Positions 33,733 through 44,616 of a stretch of DNA of 64,000 bases are shown one piece after another. Under the pieces are notes generated by a model that was not told where the DNA came from, did not search any database, and saw nothing but the letters and a program-made list of their open reading frames with translations. This DNA is from Mycobacterium sp. (GTDB taxonomy: Bacteria; Actinomycetota; Actinomycetes; Mycobacteriales; Mycobacteriaceae), in contig JACPVR010000029.1 in the NCBI GenBank assembly GCA_016197405.1, positions 62,001 to 126,000 of the forward strand, read 5' to 3'. Made by a program: the position numbers and the translations under genes. Within the stretch, counting starts at the first letter, position 1; each line of letters starts with the position of its first letter.

Positions 33733-34475
33733 ACCTGCTCGGCGCCACCGTCGACGAACAGTTCGGCGCCGGTCATGAAGCTGCTCTGATCGGACGCCAG
33801 GAACAGCACCGCGTTGGCGATCTCTTCGGCGCGACCGATCCGGCCCAGCGGTACCGTGGCCGCCTGTTGGTCCAGCAGCGCCTGCTGCTGGCCCGCGGGT
33901 GCCAGCTCCTTGAGCCCGCGCGTCTCCACCGGGCCCGGGACCACGGTGTTCACCCGGATACCGCGATCGACCAGTTCGGCGGCCCAGGTCCGCCCGAACG
34001 ACCGGATGGCGGCCTTGGATGCGGCATACGCCCCGAAGGCCGGGGTGCCGTTGGACGCCGCCGTCGAGCCGGCGAGCACTATCGACGCCCCCTCATTGAG
34101 CAGCGGCAGCATCTTCTGGACCGTGAAGACCGTTCCGCCGACGTTGCGGTTGAAGGTGTCGGCCAGGTGTTCGGGTGTCTCGTCGGCCAGGGTGGCGAAC
34201 TCGCCACCGCCGGCATTGGCGAATATGACGTCGAGCCCGTTGCCCAGTCCCCCGATGACCTCGGCGAGGCGGTCCAGATCGGCGGTCACGGTGATGTCAC
34301 CGGCCACGCCGGTCGCCGCACCCTCGATGGCAGCGACGGCGGCATCGACGCCGTCCTGGCTGCGTCCGGTGACGACGACGTGTGCGCCCTCGGCGGCGAG
34401 GCGCTGCGCCGTCGCCAGTCCGATCCCCGAGGTGCCACCGGTGACCAGTGCCGTCTTGCCTGCGAGTTGTCCCAT
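33729..34475 (-). CDS. Short-chain dehydrogenase/reductase
   Basis: 248 residues with ribosome binding site AGGAG before the ATG. Rossmann motif TGGTSGIG (12-19), NAGG (87-90), catalytic Ser137, Tyr150 and Lys154 in YAASK. The C-terminus has the FMTGAELFVDGG ending of classical SDRs. It reduces or oxidises an alcohol/ketone with NAD(P); the substrate is unknown. A 16-bp palindrome lies about 50 bp upstream, matching the site at the MarR gene start. It is probably a MarR-controlled detoxification enzyme. Confidence 0.93.
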   Translation of the reverse strand: MGQLAGKTALVTGGTSGIGLATAQRLAAEGAHVVVTGRSQDGVDAAVAAIEGAATGVAGDITVTADLDRLAEVIGGLGNGLDVIFANAGGGEFATLADETPEHLADTFNRNVGGTVFTVQKMLPLLNEGASIVLAGSTAASNGTPAFGAYAASKAAIRSFGRTWAAELVDRGIRVNTVVPGPVETRGLKELAPAGQQQALLDQQAATVPLGRIGRAEEIANAVLFLASDQSSFMTGAELFVDGGAEQV

Positions 34476-34525
34476 GATGTCTTCTCCTGATTCGTCGGTG
34501 CCGGTGAGAGCTGCTCAGCACAACT

Positions 34526-34541
34526 ACGTGACATGTCACGT
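34526..34541. promoter_or_regulatory. 16-bp perfect palindrome, operator of the SDR gene
   Basis: ACGTGACATGTCACGT is a perfect palindrome lying 51-66 bp upstream of the SDR start and 39 bp after the TetR stop. It shares 12 bp with the site at 33196-33207. Confidence 0.75.
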
Positions 34542-34579
34542 TATTCCACGGCGGCCGGACCCGCGGGAAACCGGGTGGC

Positions 34580-35203
34580 TCAGGTGGCCAGGACGCTCAG
34601 GTCACCGTCGATATAGCGCTGCAGATTGGGAGCTATCGCCGTGACGGCGTCCTGAGCCGACATCGAGGCGACGGGTTCGATCTGCCAGACGTAGCGCATC
34701 AACGCGAACCCGAGTATCTGCGACGCGATGAGACCGCTGCGTAGCGCCCGCTCGGTGTCGTCGGAACCCAGCTGGGACACCCCCATCAAACTGCGCTCGA
34801 CGATCAGCCGCAGCTTGTCCCGGGTGCGCTGCTCGTGCGCCGCGGTCAGCAGAACCGCCCGCAGTGTCGGGGACACGTCGTCATCGTCCCAGCTGTCCAT
34901 CATGTATCGCAGCAATGCCTCGGCCAGTTGCGCCGGCGGGGTGGTCCAGGTGTCCGCGACACCGGCGATCCACTTCGGCGGTGGATCGGTGGCGGCGTCG
35001 AGCAACTGCGCCTTGGAGCCGAAATAGTGGTAGACCAAGGCGGGGTCGACGTCTGCGGTTCGCGCGACGGCCCGGATTGTCGTTCCGGCCCAGCCATTTT
35101 GGGCGAATTCGTCGCGCGCGGCGGACAATATCCGGGCTGCGAGTACACCGCGCTCATGGCGGGGTCCCGGCGTCACCGGCTTCGTCGGCACGAGTTTCAT
35201 CAT
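34580..35203 (-). CDS. TetR-family transcriptional regulator
   Basis: 207 residues from MMKLVPTKP at 35203 (35200 is equivalent). The N-terminal helix-turn-helix reads ILSAARDEFAQNGWAGTTIRAVARTADVDPALVYHYFGSKAQLLDAA, typical of TetR. The C-terminal ligand domain is helical (LLRYMMDSW, AHEQRTRDKL). It is divergent from the patatin gene at 35261, with only 57 bp between, and may regulate it or the SDR gene downstream. Confidence 0.92.
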   Translation of the reverse strand: MMKLVPTKPVTPGPRHERGVLAARILSAARDEFAQNGWAGTTIRAVARTADVDPALVYHYFGSKAQLLDAATDPPPKWIAGVADTWTTPPAQLAEALLRYMMDSWDDDDVSPTLRAVLLTAAHEQRTRDKLRLIVERSLMGVSQLGSDDTERALRSGLIASQILGFALMRYVWQIEPVASMSAQDAVTAIAPNLQRYIDGDLSVLAT

Positions 35204-35260
35204 AGTGTGAAATTCGTCCGCCGATGTTGACCGCACCCCCGGCTGCGCGAAGATAGAGGA

Positions 35261-36217
35261 ATGCGGGTGGCGCTCTGTCTGGGTAGTGGTGGCGCCCGCG
35301 GCTATGCGCATATCGGGGTGATCCACGAGCTGCGCGAACGGGGCCACGAGATCGTGGGCATCGCCGGGTCGTCGATGGGCGCGCTGGTCGGCGGGCTGGA
35401 GGCCGCGGGCAAGCTCGATCCCTATTCCGAATGGGCCAGGTCGCTGACCCAGCGTGCGGTATTGCGGCTACTCGATCCGTCGATCAGCGCGGCCGGGGTG
35501 CTGCGGGCCGGCAAGATTCTCGATGCCGTCCGGGAGATCCTTGGCGAGGTGACGATCGAGGAACTGCCGATCCCGTTCACCGCGGTCTGCACCGACCTCA
35601 TCGCGGGCAAGTCGGTGTGGTTGCAGCGCGGTCCGGTTTCCGACGCCATCCGCGCGTCGATCGCGATACCCGGTGTCATCTCCCCGCACGTGCTCGACGG
35701 TCGGCTGCTGGCCGACGGCGGCATTCTCGACCCGCTACCGATGGCGCCGATCGCCGCCGTCAACGCCGACGTGACGATCGCGATAAGCCTGTCCGGTTCC
35801 GATCCGGAAACCCGCAACACCGAAACCGAACCGCGCGCCACGGCGGAATGGCTCAACCGGATGTGGCGCAGCACATCGTCACTGCTCGACACCAAGGCCG
35901 CTCGCTCGCTGCTGGAAACCCCTTCTGCGCGTTCGGTACTCAACAGATTCAGCGCACCCGGCGACGAGGACCCCGACGATATCGCGCCGACGCCCAGGCT
36001 GGGCGGCTTCGAGGTGATGAACCGGACCATCGATATCGCGCAGTCCGCGTTGGCCCGGCACACCCTGGCGGCCTACCCGCCCGATCTGCTGATCGAGGTG
36101 CCTCGCAGCGTGTGCCGCAGCCTGGACTTCCATCGCGCCGACGAGGTCATCGAGATCGGCCAGCAGCTCGCCGATGCCGCGCTGAGCAACTGGCGCACCG
36201 CGGACCGCAAGGCTTAG
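35261..36217 (+). CDS. Patatin-like phospholipase (Rv1063c-like)
   Basis: 318 residues. Patatin motifs: oxyanion loop GSGGARG (8-14), nucleophile elbow GSSMG (Ser38), and catalytic Asp152 in ADGGILDPLP. The family forms a Ser-Asp dyad and releases acyl chains from phospholipids or other esters. No signal peptide is seen. It is convergent with a second patatin gene, and the two stops overlap by 4 bp. Confidence 0.93.
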   Translation: MRVALCLGSGGARGYAHIGVIHELRERGHEIVGIAGSSMGALVGGLEAAGKLDPYSEWARSLTQRAVLRLLDPSISAAGVLRAGKILDAVREILGEVTIEELPIPFTAVCTDLIAGKSVWLQRGPVSDAIRASIAIPGVISPHVLDGRLLADGGILDPLPMAPIAAVNADVTIAISLSGSDPETRNTETEPRATAEWLNRMWRSTSSLLDTKAARSLLETPSARSVLNRFSAPGDEDPDDIAPTPRLGGFEVMNRTIDIAQSALARHTLAAYPPDLLIEVPRSVCRSLDFHRADEVIEIGQQLADAALSNWRTADRKA

Positions 36218-37071
36218 CGGCCGAGGAACTCGGCGACCGCCGACGCCACCTGCCTGCCCTGCGCGCGACCGGCGACGGCCGAGGGCACCCGGCAGCGCGG
36301 ATCGAGCGGGTTGGGGCCGAACGCCGCCAGCGCGTCGGCGTCGGCGAACACCGCGAACGTCCTGCCACCGAAAGCGGCGATCTCCGCTGCGGCTCCGGTG
36401 TCGAACGGCGACGGGGCGTCCTGGCCCGACGGCACCAGAACCACCGCACTGTCGCAGTCGGCGGCGGCCACCATGTTCACCGTGCTGTTGACACCGCCGT
36501 CCATATAACGACGGTCCCCGATCGTGACCGGGGGCCACACGCCGGGGACCGCACAACTGGCGGCCACCGCGTCGATCAGGTCGACACCGGAGTCGCGGTC
36601 GAACAGCACCAACTCGCCGGTGGCGGTATCGACGACGGTGAGGCGCAAAATCCGCTCCGGCCAGCCGTGTGACGGCAACCGGCCGGCGATGACCGCGCGG
36701 CGAACCTGTTCGGGCACCGTCGCGGTGGCCAGCGCCACCGCACCGATGCGTTGCAGCTTCTGCGTTTTGGTGGTGCCGGGTTCGGACACCGCCGCCAGGA
36801 ACAGTGCAGCGATATCGTCGACCGCCACGCCGGGGTCGAGCTCACGGGATTCCGCGCCGAGCTGGCGGGCGAACAGTTCGGGCAGCGGGGTTCCGCTGCT
36901 GATCTGCGCGGCCACCGTCGAGCCTGCCGATGTTCCCACCAGCACATCGGAGCTCAGCAAGGCATCGGCCACAGCGGGTGCCTCATCGGCGATGCCCTGC
37001 AGCACGCCCGTCTCCCAGGCGATTCCCGCCAGCCCGCCGCCGGCGAGCACCAGTCCGCTCGTAGTCGTCAC
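36214..37071 (-). CDS. Patatin-like phospholipase (Rv1062-like)
   Basis: 285 residues, the length I recall for Rv1062. Motifs: LAGGGLAGIAWETG (oxyanion loop), GTSAG (Ser48) and MDGGVNST (Asp191). It is a distant paralogue of the neighbouring convergent gene rather than a recent copy. It probably acts on lipids in the cytoplasm or at the membrane face. The dienelactone hydrolase gene lies just downstream on the same strand. Confidence 0.93.
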   Translation of the reverse strand: MTTTSGLVLAGGGLAGIAWETGVLQGIADEAPAVADALLSSDVLVGTSAGSTVAAQISSGTPLPELFARQLGAESRELDPGVAVDDIAALFLAAVSEPGTTKTQKLQRIGAVALATATVPEQVRRAVIAGRLPSHGWPERILRLTVVDTATGELVLFDRDSGVDLIDAVAASCAVPGVWPPVTIGDRRYMDGGVNSTVNMVAAADCDSAVVLVPSGQDAPSPFDTGAAAEIAAFGGRTFAVFADADALAAFGPNPLDPRCRVPSAVAGRAQGRQVASAVAEFLGR

Positions 37072-37116
37072 GGTGTCCGAGTGTGCCAGTAGGTCGCCAG
37101 CGCCGGCCGGCGGGCG

Positions 37117-37833
37117 TCAGCGGGACCCGGCGCCCAGATGCGTGCCGAAGAATTCGAAGACCCGGCGGTAGGCGTCTTCGGTCACCGCGGCGTCATATCC
37201 GAATCCCACAATCCGCAGGAAGGGCTGCCCTGGCAGTTCGTTGGCGAACGAATGCCCGGCGCCGGGATAGGTCTTGACATCGTTGGGGATGCCTTGCTCG
37301 TCGAGCGCCTTGCGCAGTTTCTCACCGCTGCCGATGTTGAGCACATCCCGGCGGCCCAGGCTCGCGACGACCGGACAGGAATCCTGTACTTTCGGGCCGT
37401 ACGCGCCGAAACTCGACGGATAGAACGGCGCCGAGGCGTCAAAACCCTTGGACCCCATCACCAGTGCGAAACCGCCGCCCATGCAGAAACCGGCGATACC
37501 GACGCTGCCGGTGCAGTCCTCCCTCGCGCGCAGGGCGTCGCGGGAGGCCAGCAGATCGTCGATCGCTCGACCTTCGCGTCGTTGCGCCGCCAGCAGCGTC
37601 GACACCACACAGCGCACCCCACCGCGGGCGTACAGGTCGGGGGCCAGCGCCAGGAATCCGTTGTCGGCGAAACGTCTTGTGTTACTGCGGATATCGTCAC
37701 TGAGCCCCAGCGCATCGTGCACGACCACGACACCCGGCCATGGACCCGAGCCTTCGGGCACCGCCAGTTCAGCCGGACACGGACCGGCCGGCGTGGGCAC
37801 CGATACGCGGATCATCTCCCGTGGATTGGTCAT
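37117..37833 (-). CDS. Dienelactone hydrolase family protein
   Basis: 238 residues. The Cys nucleophile is in GIAGFCMGGGFA (Cys117), with Asp in GRRDVLN and His in YPGAGHSF, giving the Cys-Asp-His triad of dienelactone hydrolases. These open lactone or ester bonds in ring-cleavage pathways; many actinobacterial members have unknown substrates. It starts 9 bp after the end of the oxidoreductase gene on the same strand and is probably in one operon with it. Confidence 0.92.
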   Translation of the reverse strand: MTNPREMIRVSVPTPAGPCPAELAVPEGSGPWPGVVVVHDALGLSDDIRSNTRRFADNGFLALAPDLYARGGVRCVVSTLLAAQRREGRAIDDLLASRDALRAREDCTGSVGIAGFCMGGGFALVMGSKGFDASAPFYPSSFGAYGPKVQDSCPVVASLGRRDVLNIGSGEKLRKALDEQGIPNDVKTYPGAGHSFANELPGQPFLRIVGFGYDAAVTEDAYRRVFEFFGTHLGAGSR

Positions 37834-37842
37834 GAGCCGATC

Positions 37843-38901
37843 CTAGGCCGACGGTCCCGCCAATCGCGGTGCCGCTTTCCCGGAGATCAACGGCAGATCC
37901 AGATAGGTCGCGACGCCGGGAGCAGCGGCGCACACCGCAGGTATCGAGTTCACGCAGTGCGCGGCCGTCGCGACCACACCGGACTCCAGCTCGTCGCCGG
38001 GCTCGCCCTGGAAACCCTTGACCGAGACGGTGAAGTCCGGATTGCCCTGAACTTCCATCTCGTAGCGTTGGCCAGCAGCTCCGAAAGTCCATGCAGGGTC
38101 GAGGTTTTCCTCACCCATCAGCCAGTTCACCGTCACCCGGACCACTGGTTCGCCGTCCACCAGGGCCTCCCAGTGAAACTTCCGGGCGGCGACCTGACCG
38201 GGTTCGATGGGTCCGATCGGCGAGTCGATCGTCGCGGTCGCCACCGCGATCTCCTGGGTGGCGCGGATCTTCGGATCGGCATTGAAGCCCACGGTGTCGA
38301 CGACCATCTTCACGGCCTGGATGAATCCACCGTCGAGCAGTTTCTGCATGGGCCCCGTCAGCGCTTTGTCCGGGGTGTCCCCGAAGCCCATGACGTGGCG
38401 CACCACATCCGGCGCATCATAGGTCCGCAGATCGGAAAACTCCTCGGCGCGAACGAATGTCACGCCAGTGGACATCGCCGAAAGCAGCAGCGGGAACTTC
38501 TCGCTGATGCCGCCGGGGGCGATGCCGGTGCCGTGCAGGGTGGCGTTGCCCGCCAGGCCGGCCTCCCGCATCGGCGCGGCCTGTTTCTCGCTCGGGTAGA
38601 GCCAGCCCACCGGTGTCACCACGTTCTTGCCCGAGCGCAGCAGCGCTGCCACTTCATCGGGGTTGGGCATCAGCGGCGCATAGATGACGGCGTCGGCGTC
38701 CAGCGCCAGGATCTCCTCGGCGCTGTTGGTCGCGGTCACCCCGAGCGGGTCGGTGCCGATCAGGTCGCCCACGTCCCGGCCGTGTTTGGCCTCCGAGTGC
38801 ACCCAACAGCCGACGAGCTCCAGATCGGGGTGTTCCAGGACGCCCTTGATCGCCGCGACCCCGACGCCACCGGTTGCCCACTGCACGACCTTCAACGCCA
38901 T
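37843..38901 (-). CDS. NAD(P)-dependent oxidoreductase, DapB-like N-terminus (Rv1059-like)
   Basis: 352 residues. The N-terminal Rossmann fold VVQWATGGVGVAAIKG, followed by LVGCWVHSEAKHGRDVGDL, is shared with dihydrodipicolinate reductases and 2,4-diaminopentanoate dehydrogenase. GTGIAPGGISEKFPLLL is another conserved block. The mycobacterial family has several copies and unknown substrates. The size and its place near fadD14 match Rv1059. Confidence 0.85.
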   Translation of the reverse strand: MALKVVQWATGGVGVAAIKGVLEHPDLELVGCWVHSEAKHGRDVGDLIGTDPLGVTATNSAEEILALDADAVIYAPLMPNPDEVAALLRSGKNVVTPVGWLYPSEKQAAPMREAGLAGNATLHGTGIAPGGISEKFPLLLSAMSTGVTFVRAEEFSDLRTYDAPDVVRHVMGFGDTPDKALTGPMQKLLDGGFIQAVKMVVDTVGFNADPKIRATQEIAVATATIDSPIGPIEPGQVAARKFHWEALVDGEPVVRVTVNWLMGEENLDPAWTFGAAGQRYEMEVQGNPDFTVSVKGFQGEPGDELESGVVATAAHCVNSIPAVCAAAPGVATYLDLPLISGKAAPRLAGPSA

Positions 38902-38931
38902 CTGCCACTCCCGAGGAAACTAGAACACGTT

Positions 38932-39546
38932 CTAGTGATCTTGCACCGGGTCCGGCGGTTTGTACACAACGCTGTCGCGCGGCAACGCCACCAGCGCGGC
39001 GGACAGGAAGCACAGCGCCCCGACGAAGGTCCCCATATTGGCCAGCCATTCGTCGGCGGTCAGGCCGGTTCGACGCACGAAGGCTCCCACCGCGGACACC
39101 CCGAAGGCCAGCGATCCGACCATGTTGATCCACGCGGCCTGCCAGTCGCGTGAGTTCGGCGAGAAGAACCCGATCCGGACCACGATCGCGGCGATCGCCA
39201 CCACACTGCTGACCAGGAACAGGATCGACCCGAAAGCGTCCGGGCTCCACACGAACCGCCGCTCGGTCGGTATCCGATGGGCCCACAGCGCGCTACCGGT
39301 GCTGATGTTGAACAGCAGCGTCCCGACGAACTGGGTCTGCGCGGCGATGCGATCGGACCGGGCGTCGTCCTCACGCGGCACCAGCCGGAGCTGGATGAAG
39401 GCCGCGCTGGTGAAGAACCACGACCCGATGAAGCACAGCGTGTTCGTCACCGTCGCATTGGCGGCCAATGCGAAGCCGGGAGCGGTGCCGACCGCGAAGA
39501 ACGCGGAACCCACCACGAAAAGCCAGCATTGCAGGCGCAGGGTCAT
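38932..39546 (-). CDS. Membrane protein, YrhK-like
   Basis: 204 residues with about six membrane segments. It contains two YrhK-like blocks (GSAFFAVGTAPGF, FIGSWFFTSAAFIQL, then WINMVGSLAFGVSAVGAF). Such proteins are common in actinobacteria and have no known function. It lies 30 bp upstream of the oxidoreductase on the same strand and diverges from the thiolase gene. Confidence 0.7.
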   Translation of the reverse strand: MTLRLQCWLFVVGSAFFAVGTAPGFALAANATVTNTLCFIGSWFFTSAAFIQLRLVPREDDARSDRIAAQTQFVGTLLFNISTGSALWAHRIPTERRFVWSPDAFGSILFLVSSVVAIAAIVVRIGFFSPNSRDWQAAWINMVGSLAFGVSAVGAFVRRTGLTADEWLANMGTFVGALCFLSAALVALPRDSVVYKPPDPVQDH

Positions 39547-39618
39547 CGGAAGCCGAGACTAGCAATCCCCTACATTCTTGTGCAGCGAAGCCATCCAGCG
39601 ATCAAAGGGGATTGAACA

Positions 39619-40824
39619 ATGGCCCGGAACAATGCCGCCAACAAGGTCTACGTCATCGGCGTCGGTATGACGAAATTCGAGAAGCCCGGCCGCCGTGAGG
39701 GCTGGGACTACCCGCAGATGGCCAAGGAATCCGGCACCAAGGCGCTCGGCGATGCCGGTATCGACTACACCGCGATCGAGCAGGGCTACGTCGGTTACTG
39801 CTCGGGTGATTCGACGTCCGGGCAGCGCGCCCTCTACGAGCTCGGCATGACCGGCATCCCGATCGTCAACGTCAACAACAACTGTTCGACGGGTTCGACG
39901 GCGCTGTTCCTGGGTGCGCAGGCCATCCGCGGCGGCCTGGCCGACTGCGTGCTGGCACTGGGTTTCGAGAAGATGCAGCCGGGCTCGCTGGGCGGCGGCG
40001 CCGACGACCGCGAGTCACCGATGATGCGTCATATCGTGGCCCTCAACGAGATCGACGAGATGGCCTTCCCGGTCGCGCCGTGGATGTTCGGGGCTGCCGG
40101 CCGCGAACACATGAAGAAATACGGAACCACCGCAGAGCATTTCGCGAAGATCGGCTACAAGAACCACAAACATTCGGTGAACAACCCGTATGCACAGTTC
40201 CAGGACGAGTACACCCTCGACGACATCCTGGGCGCCAAGATGATCTCCGATCCGCTGACCAAACTGCAGTGTTCGCCGACCTCGGACGGTTCGGCGGCCG
40301 TCGTGCTTGCCGGTGAGGATTTCGTCGCGCAGCATGACCTGGCCGGGCAGGCGGTCGAGATCGTCGGTCAGGCCATGACGACCGATTTCGCCTCCACCTT
40401 CGACGGCAGCGCCGCCAACATCATCGGCCACGACATGAATGTCCAAGCGGCGCAGCAGGTTTACGCGCAGTCCGGTCTGGGGCCGGAGGATTTCCAGGTC
40501 ATCGAGCTGCATGACTGCTTCTCGGCCAACGAGCTGCTGCTCTACGAGGCGCTGGGGTTGTGCGGCCCGGGCGAGGCCCCGCGGCTGATCGACTCGGGCG
40601 ATACCACCTACGGCGGACGCTGGGTGGTCAACCCGTCCGGCGGGTTGATCTCCAAGGGACATCCGCTGGGTGCCACCGGTCTGGCGCAGTGCAGTGAGCT
40701 CACCTGGCAGCTGCGCGGCACCGCCGACAAGCGTCAGGTCTCCGACGTGACCGCGGCGCTGCAGCACAACATCGGGCTCGGCGGGGCCGCCGTCGTCACG
40801 GCCTACCAACGCGCAGAGCGCTGA
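39619..40824 (+). CDS. Thiolase of the SCP-x / lipid-transfer type
   Basis: 401 residues. The nucleophile is Cys89 in VNNNCSTGST, and the His is in LISKGHPLGATG. The usual last Cys (CxG) is replaced by HNIGLGG, which marks the SCP-x-like thiolases annotated as lipid-transfer proteins. These act on branched or sterol side-chain CoA esters, including beta-oxidation and aldol-type cleavage. Convergent with fadD14, an acyl-CoA ligase that could supply its substrate. Confidence 0.9.
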   Translation: MARNNAANKVYVIGVGMTKFEKPGRREGWDYPQMAKESGTKALGDAGIDYTAIEQGYVGYCSGDSTSGQRALYELGMTGIPIVNVNNNCSTGSTALFLGAQAIRGGLADCVLALGFEKMQPGSLGGGADDRESPMMRHIVALNEIDEMAFPVAPWMFGAAGREHMKKYGTTAEHFAKIGYKNHKHSVNNPYAQFQDEYTLDDILGAKMISDPLTKLQCSPTSDGSAAVVLAGEDFVAQHDLAGQAVEIVGQAMTTDFASTFDGSAANIIGHDMNVQAAQQVYAQSGLGPEDFQVIELHDCFSANELLLYEALGLCGPGEAPRLIDSGDTTYGGRWVVNPSGGLISKGHPLGATGLAQCSELTWQLRGTADKRQVSDVTAALQHNIGLGGAAVVTAYQRAER

Positions 40825-40846
40825 CCCCCTGCCCCACCCCGGGGCG

Positions 40847-42478
<1,632 letters not shown>

Positions 42479-42527
42479 CGTTGGAAACAGCCCTTCCTCG
42501 GGTCGGGAACAACCAGCTCGGTTGGCC

Positions 42528-42533
42528 TACGCT
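42528..42533 (+). promoter_or_regulatory. -10 box of leaderless ynfA-like gene
   Basis: TACGCT is followed by 7 nt and the GTG at 42541. Confidence 0.6.
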
Positions 42534-42540
42534 AGCGCCG

Positions 42541-42876
42541 GTGACGGTTGCGAAGTCTGTTTTGTTGTTCGTCGTCGCGGCGGTCTTCGAGATCGGTGGA
42601 GCGTGGCTGGTGTGGCAGGGCGTCCGCGAGCACCGGGGGCTGGCCTGGGTGGGGCTCGGTGTCGCCGCCCTCGGCGTATACGGCTTCGTCGCCACCTTGC
42701 AGCCAGACGCCAATTTCGGCCGGATCCTGGCGGCTTACGGCGGTATTTTCGTCGCTGGCTCGCTGGCCTGGGCGATGGCGCTGGACGGTTTCCGGCCGGA
42801 CCGCTACGACATCGTGGGCGCGTTGGTCTGCCTGCTCGGTGTCGGAGTAATCATGTACGCACCGCGCGGCGGCTGA
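42541..42876 (+). CDS. YnfA/UPF0060 small membrane protein
   Basis: 111 residues from GTG at 42541, set by the -10 box 7 nt upstream. Four membrane segments with the family patterns VVAAVFEIGGAWLVWQGVR, AYGGIFVAGSLAWAMALDGFRPDRYDIVGA and a final short segment. UPF0060 proteins resemble small multidrug resistance transporters in size and topology, but transport is not proven. It is divergent from fadD14 with 62 bp between. Confidence 0.93.
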   Translation: MTVAKSVLLFVVAAVFEIGGAWLVWQGVREHRGLAWVGLGVAALGVYGFVATLQPDANFGRILAAYGGIFVAGSLAWAMALDGFRPDRYDIVGALVCLLGVGVIMYAPRGG

Positions 42877-42988
42877 ACCCGGCGTGACGCGCGACCGTGT
42901 CACCGATGCGAGCGGGAACGAAATACCTCGCGAATGCGATGTACCAGGTGGGATCATGATGGGACGGGCTCAAGCGCGGAGGCGGAAT

Positions 42989-43291
42989 ATGTGGAACACG
43001 GCTAGGACCGCGGCAGTGGCCGCGGCGGCACTGGGAGTTCTCGCCGCACCGGCAGGAGCGGCGTGGGCCGACAAGAACGCCCAGGAGACCATCGACGATC
43101 TGCAGAACCAGGGTTACAGCGTCACGATCGACCGGGTCGGCAGTAAGCCACTCTCGGAGTGCTCGGTCACCGCAGTGCGAAACCCGCAGTCCATCAGCCA
43201 GTGGCTCGACCTCGACGACAACGCACCGTTCAACGGACCGGTGCCCGTGGTGTTGCGTCAGTCGATCACGGTCTCGCTGAACTGCTCCTGA
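42989..43291 (+). CDS. Small secreted protein, unknown
   Basis: 100 residues from ATG at 42989, which has GGAGG 7 nt upstream. A signal peptide (about 1-26, cleavage after AWA) leaves a mature protein of about 74 residues with two Cys (ECSVTAV and LNCS at the end) that could form a disulfide. The block IDDLQNQGYSVTIDRVGS is typical of a mycobacterial secreted family without known function. An alternative start upstream (about 42956) has no ribosome binding site. Confidence 0.8.
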   Translation: MWNTARTAAVAAAALGVLAAPAGAAWADKNAQETIDDLQNQGYSVTIDRVGSKPLSECSVTAVRNPQSISQWLDLDDNAPFNGPVPVVLRQSITVSLNCS

Positions 43292-43305
43292 AACAGGCGG
43301 CGACC

Positions 43306-44514
43306 TCAGACGGTCGCGCGCTCCAGTTCCAGCATCGGCACGTCGATGATGTCGGCTGCCATCATCTTGGCCAGCAGTGACTCGGTGGACGACGCCACCG
43401 TCAGCAGGGTGACCCCGCCGGTGTAGTCGGCGATGAACAGTCGCTTGCCGTCGGCGCTTTCGGCGATACAGGACGGATCCGCCACCACGGTGATGGTGTC
43501 GACGATCTCGTGGGTCGCCGGGCAGATCACGCTGATCCGGTCGCCGTTGACGACGTAGAGGCGGCTGCCTTCGGCGTTGACCATCAACTGGGTGACCGCC
43601 CCGCCGACATGGATGCTGTCGACGACGCGCAGGCTGCGGGTGTCGACGATGTCGACGATGCCGCCGTCGGCGGAGTCGCCACTGGCGACGAACACCGTGC
43701 CGGCCGGGCCTGCGACGACATCGCGCAGCGGCGACGGGAATGCCAGTCCGCCCAGGACCCGACGCGACCGGGTGTCGATGGCGATGAACTCGCCACCGAT
43801 GTGGTCGGCGGTGACGACGTACAGTCGCGAGCCGTCACGGCTCATGGTGATCGCCTCGGCGCTGGCCTCGACGCGGGTCTTGAGATCGATGGTGACGACC
43901 TGACCGTCGGCGGTATCGATGACCGCGACGTCGGCACCGTCGCGCCCGGTACGGGCGGCGTACACGTAGCGGCCGTCGGCACTGACGGTCAGGGCACGGA
44001 CAGCCATCGACACCGGATGGGACACCGGCTCGCTGGTCGCCAGGGTGTCGATGACGGTCACCGCGTCATGCGCGCCGGTGACGGTGGAGACGTAGGCCCG
44101 GCCGTTGCGGGCCTGGATCGCGAAAGCCTCGGTCACACCGCTGATGATCTGGGCCGGGCCCAGTGTGACCGGGTCGAGCACCGCGACGCTGTCGTCGACG
44201 TGGTTGGCGACGTAGACCAAACCGTCGGAGGGGTCGACGCTGATATCGGCGATGGGTCCGCGTCCGACCGTGAGCTGGTGCAGCGCGGAGAAACCGGGCG
44301 CGGTGTCGGTCTCGATGAGCGGTGCCTCGGCGATGACCGGGCTGGCCTCGGGCAGCTGGCGCAGGTGCGACCGCAGAGCCTCGGTGGGCACGTTGTGCAG
44401 GTCTTGCAGACCACTCAGTCCGGGCAGCACGTTGCGCGGATCGGGACGCTCGGCGACGGCAACCCCACCGATCGCTTCAGTCACATCGTTCACATTCGCC
44501 ACTTTGTTTGCCAT
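43306..44514 (-). CDS. YVTN-type beta-propeller protein (Rv1057-like)
   Basis: 402 residues from ATG at 44514, with GGAGG 11 nt upstream; an in-frame GTG at 44526 overlaps that site and is unlikely. From about residue 80 repeated blades occur: SVDPSDGLVYVANHVDDSVAVLDP, then RDGSRLYVVTAD, AEGSRLYVVNGD and ADGKRLFIADYTGG. No signal peptide is visible. M. tuberculosis Rv1057 is a stress-induced gene under MprAB, TrcRS and SigE. Here two direct GGTTCGGT repeats lie in the upstream region. Confidence 0.9.
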   Translation of the reverse strand: MANKVANVNDVTEAIGGVAVAERPDPRNVLPGLSGLQDLHNVPTEALRSHLRQLPEASPVIAEAPLIETDTAPGFSALHQLTVGRGPIADISVDPSDGLVYVANHVDDSVAVLDPVTLGPAQIISGVTEAFAIQARNGRAYVSTVTGAHDAVTVIDTLATSEPVSHPVSMAVRALTVSADGRYVYAARTGRDGADVAVIDTADGQVVTIDLKTRVEASAEAITMSRDGSRLYVVTADHIGGEFIAIDTRSRRVLGGLAFPSPLRDVVAGPAGTVFVASGDSADGGIVDIVDTRSLRVVDSIHVGGAVTQLMVNAEGSRLYVVNGDRISVICPATHEIVDTITVVADPSCIAESADGKRLFIADYTGGVTLLTVASSTESLLAKMMAADIIDVPMLELERATV

Positions 44515-44585
44515 GTCTGTCGGCACCTCCTTCGTGGGCGGACCTCACCACACGGTCCGGCCGCAATATTCGGCGCCACAGTGAC

Positions 44586-44616
44586 ACCGAACCTGATCGA
44601 GTGTATCGACCGAACC
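44586..44616 (-). promoter_or_regulatory. Pair of direct GGTTCGGT repeats upstream of the beta-propeller gene
   Basis: GGTTCGGT on the minus strand (ACCGAACC on the plus strand) occurs at 44586-44593 and 44609-44616, 23 bp apart, about two helical turns. They lie 72-102 bp before the start codon and could bind a response regulator. Confidence 0.4.
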
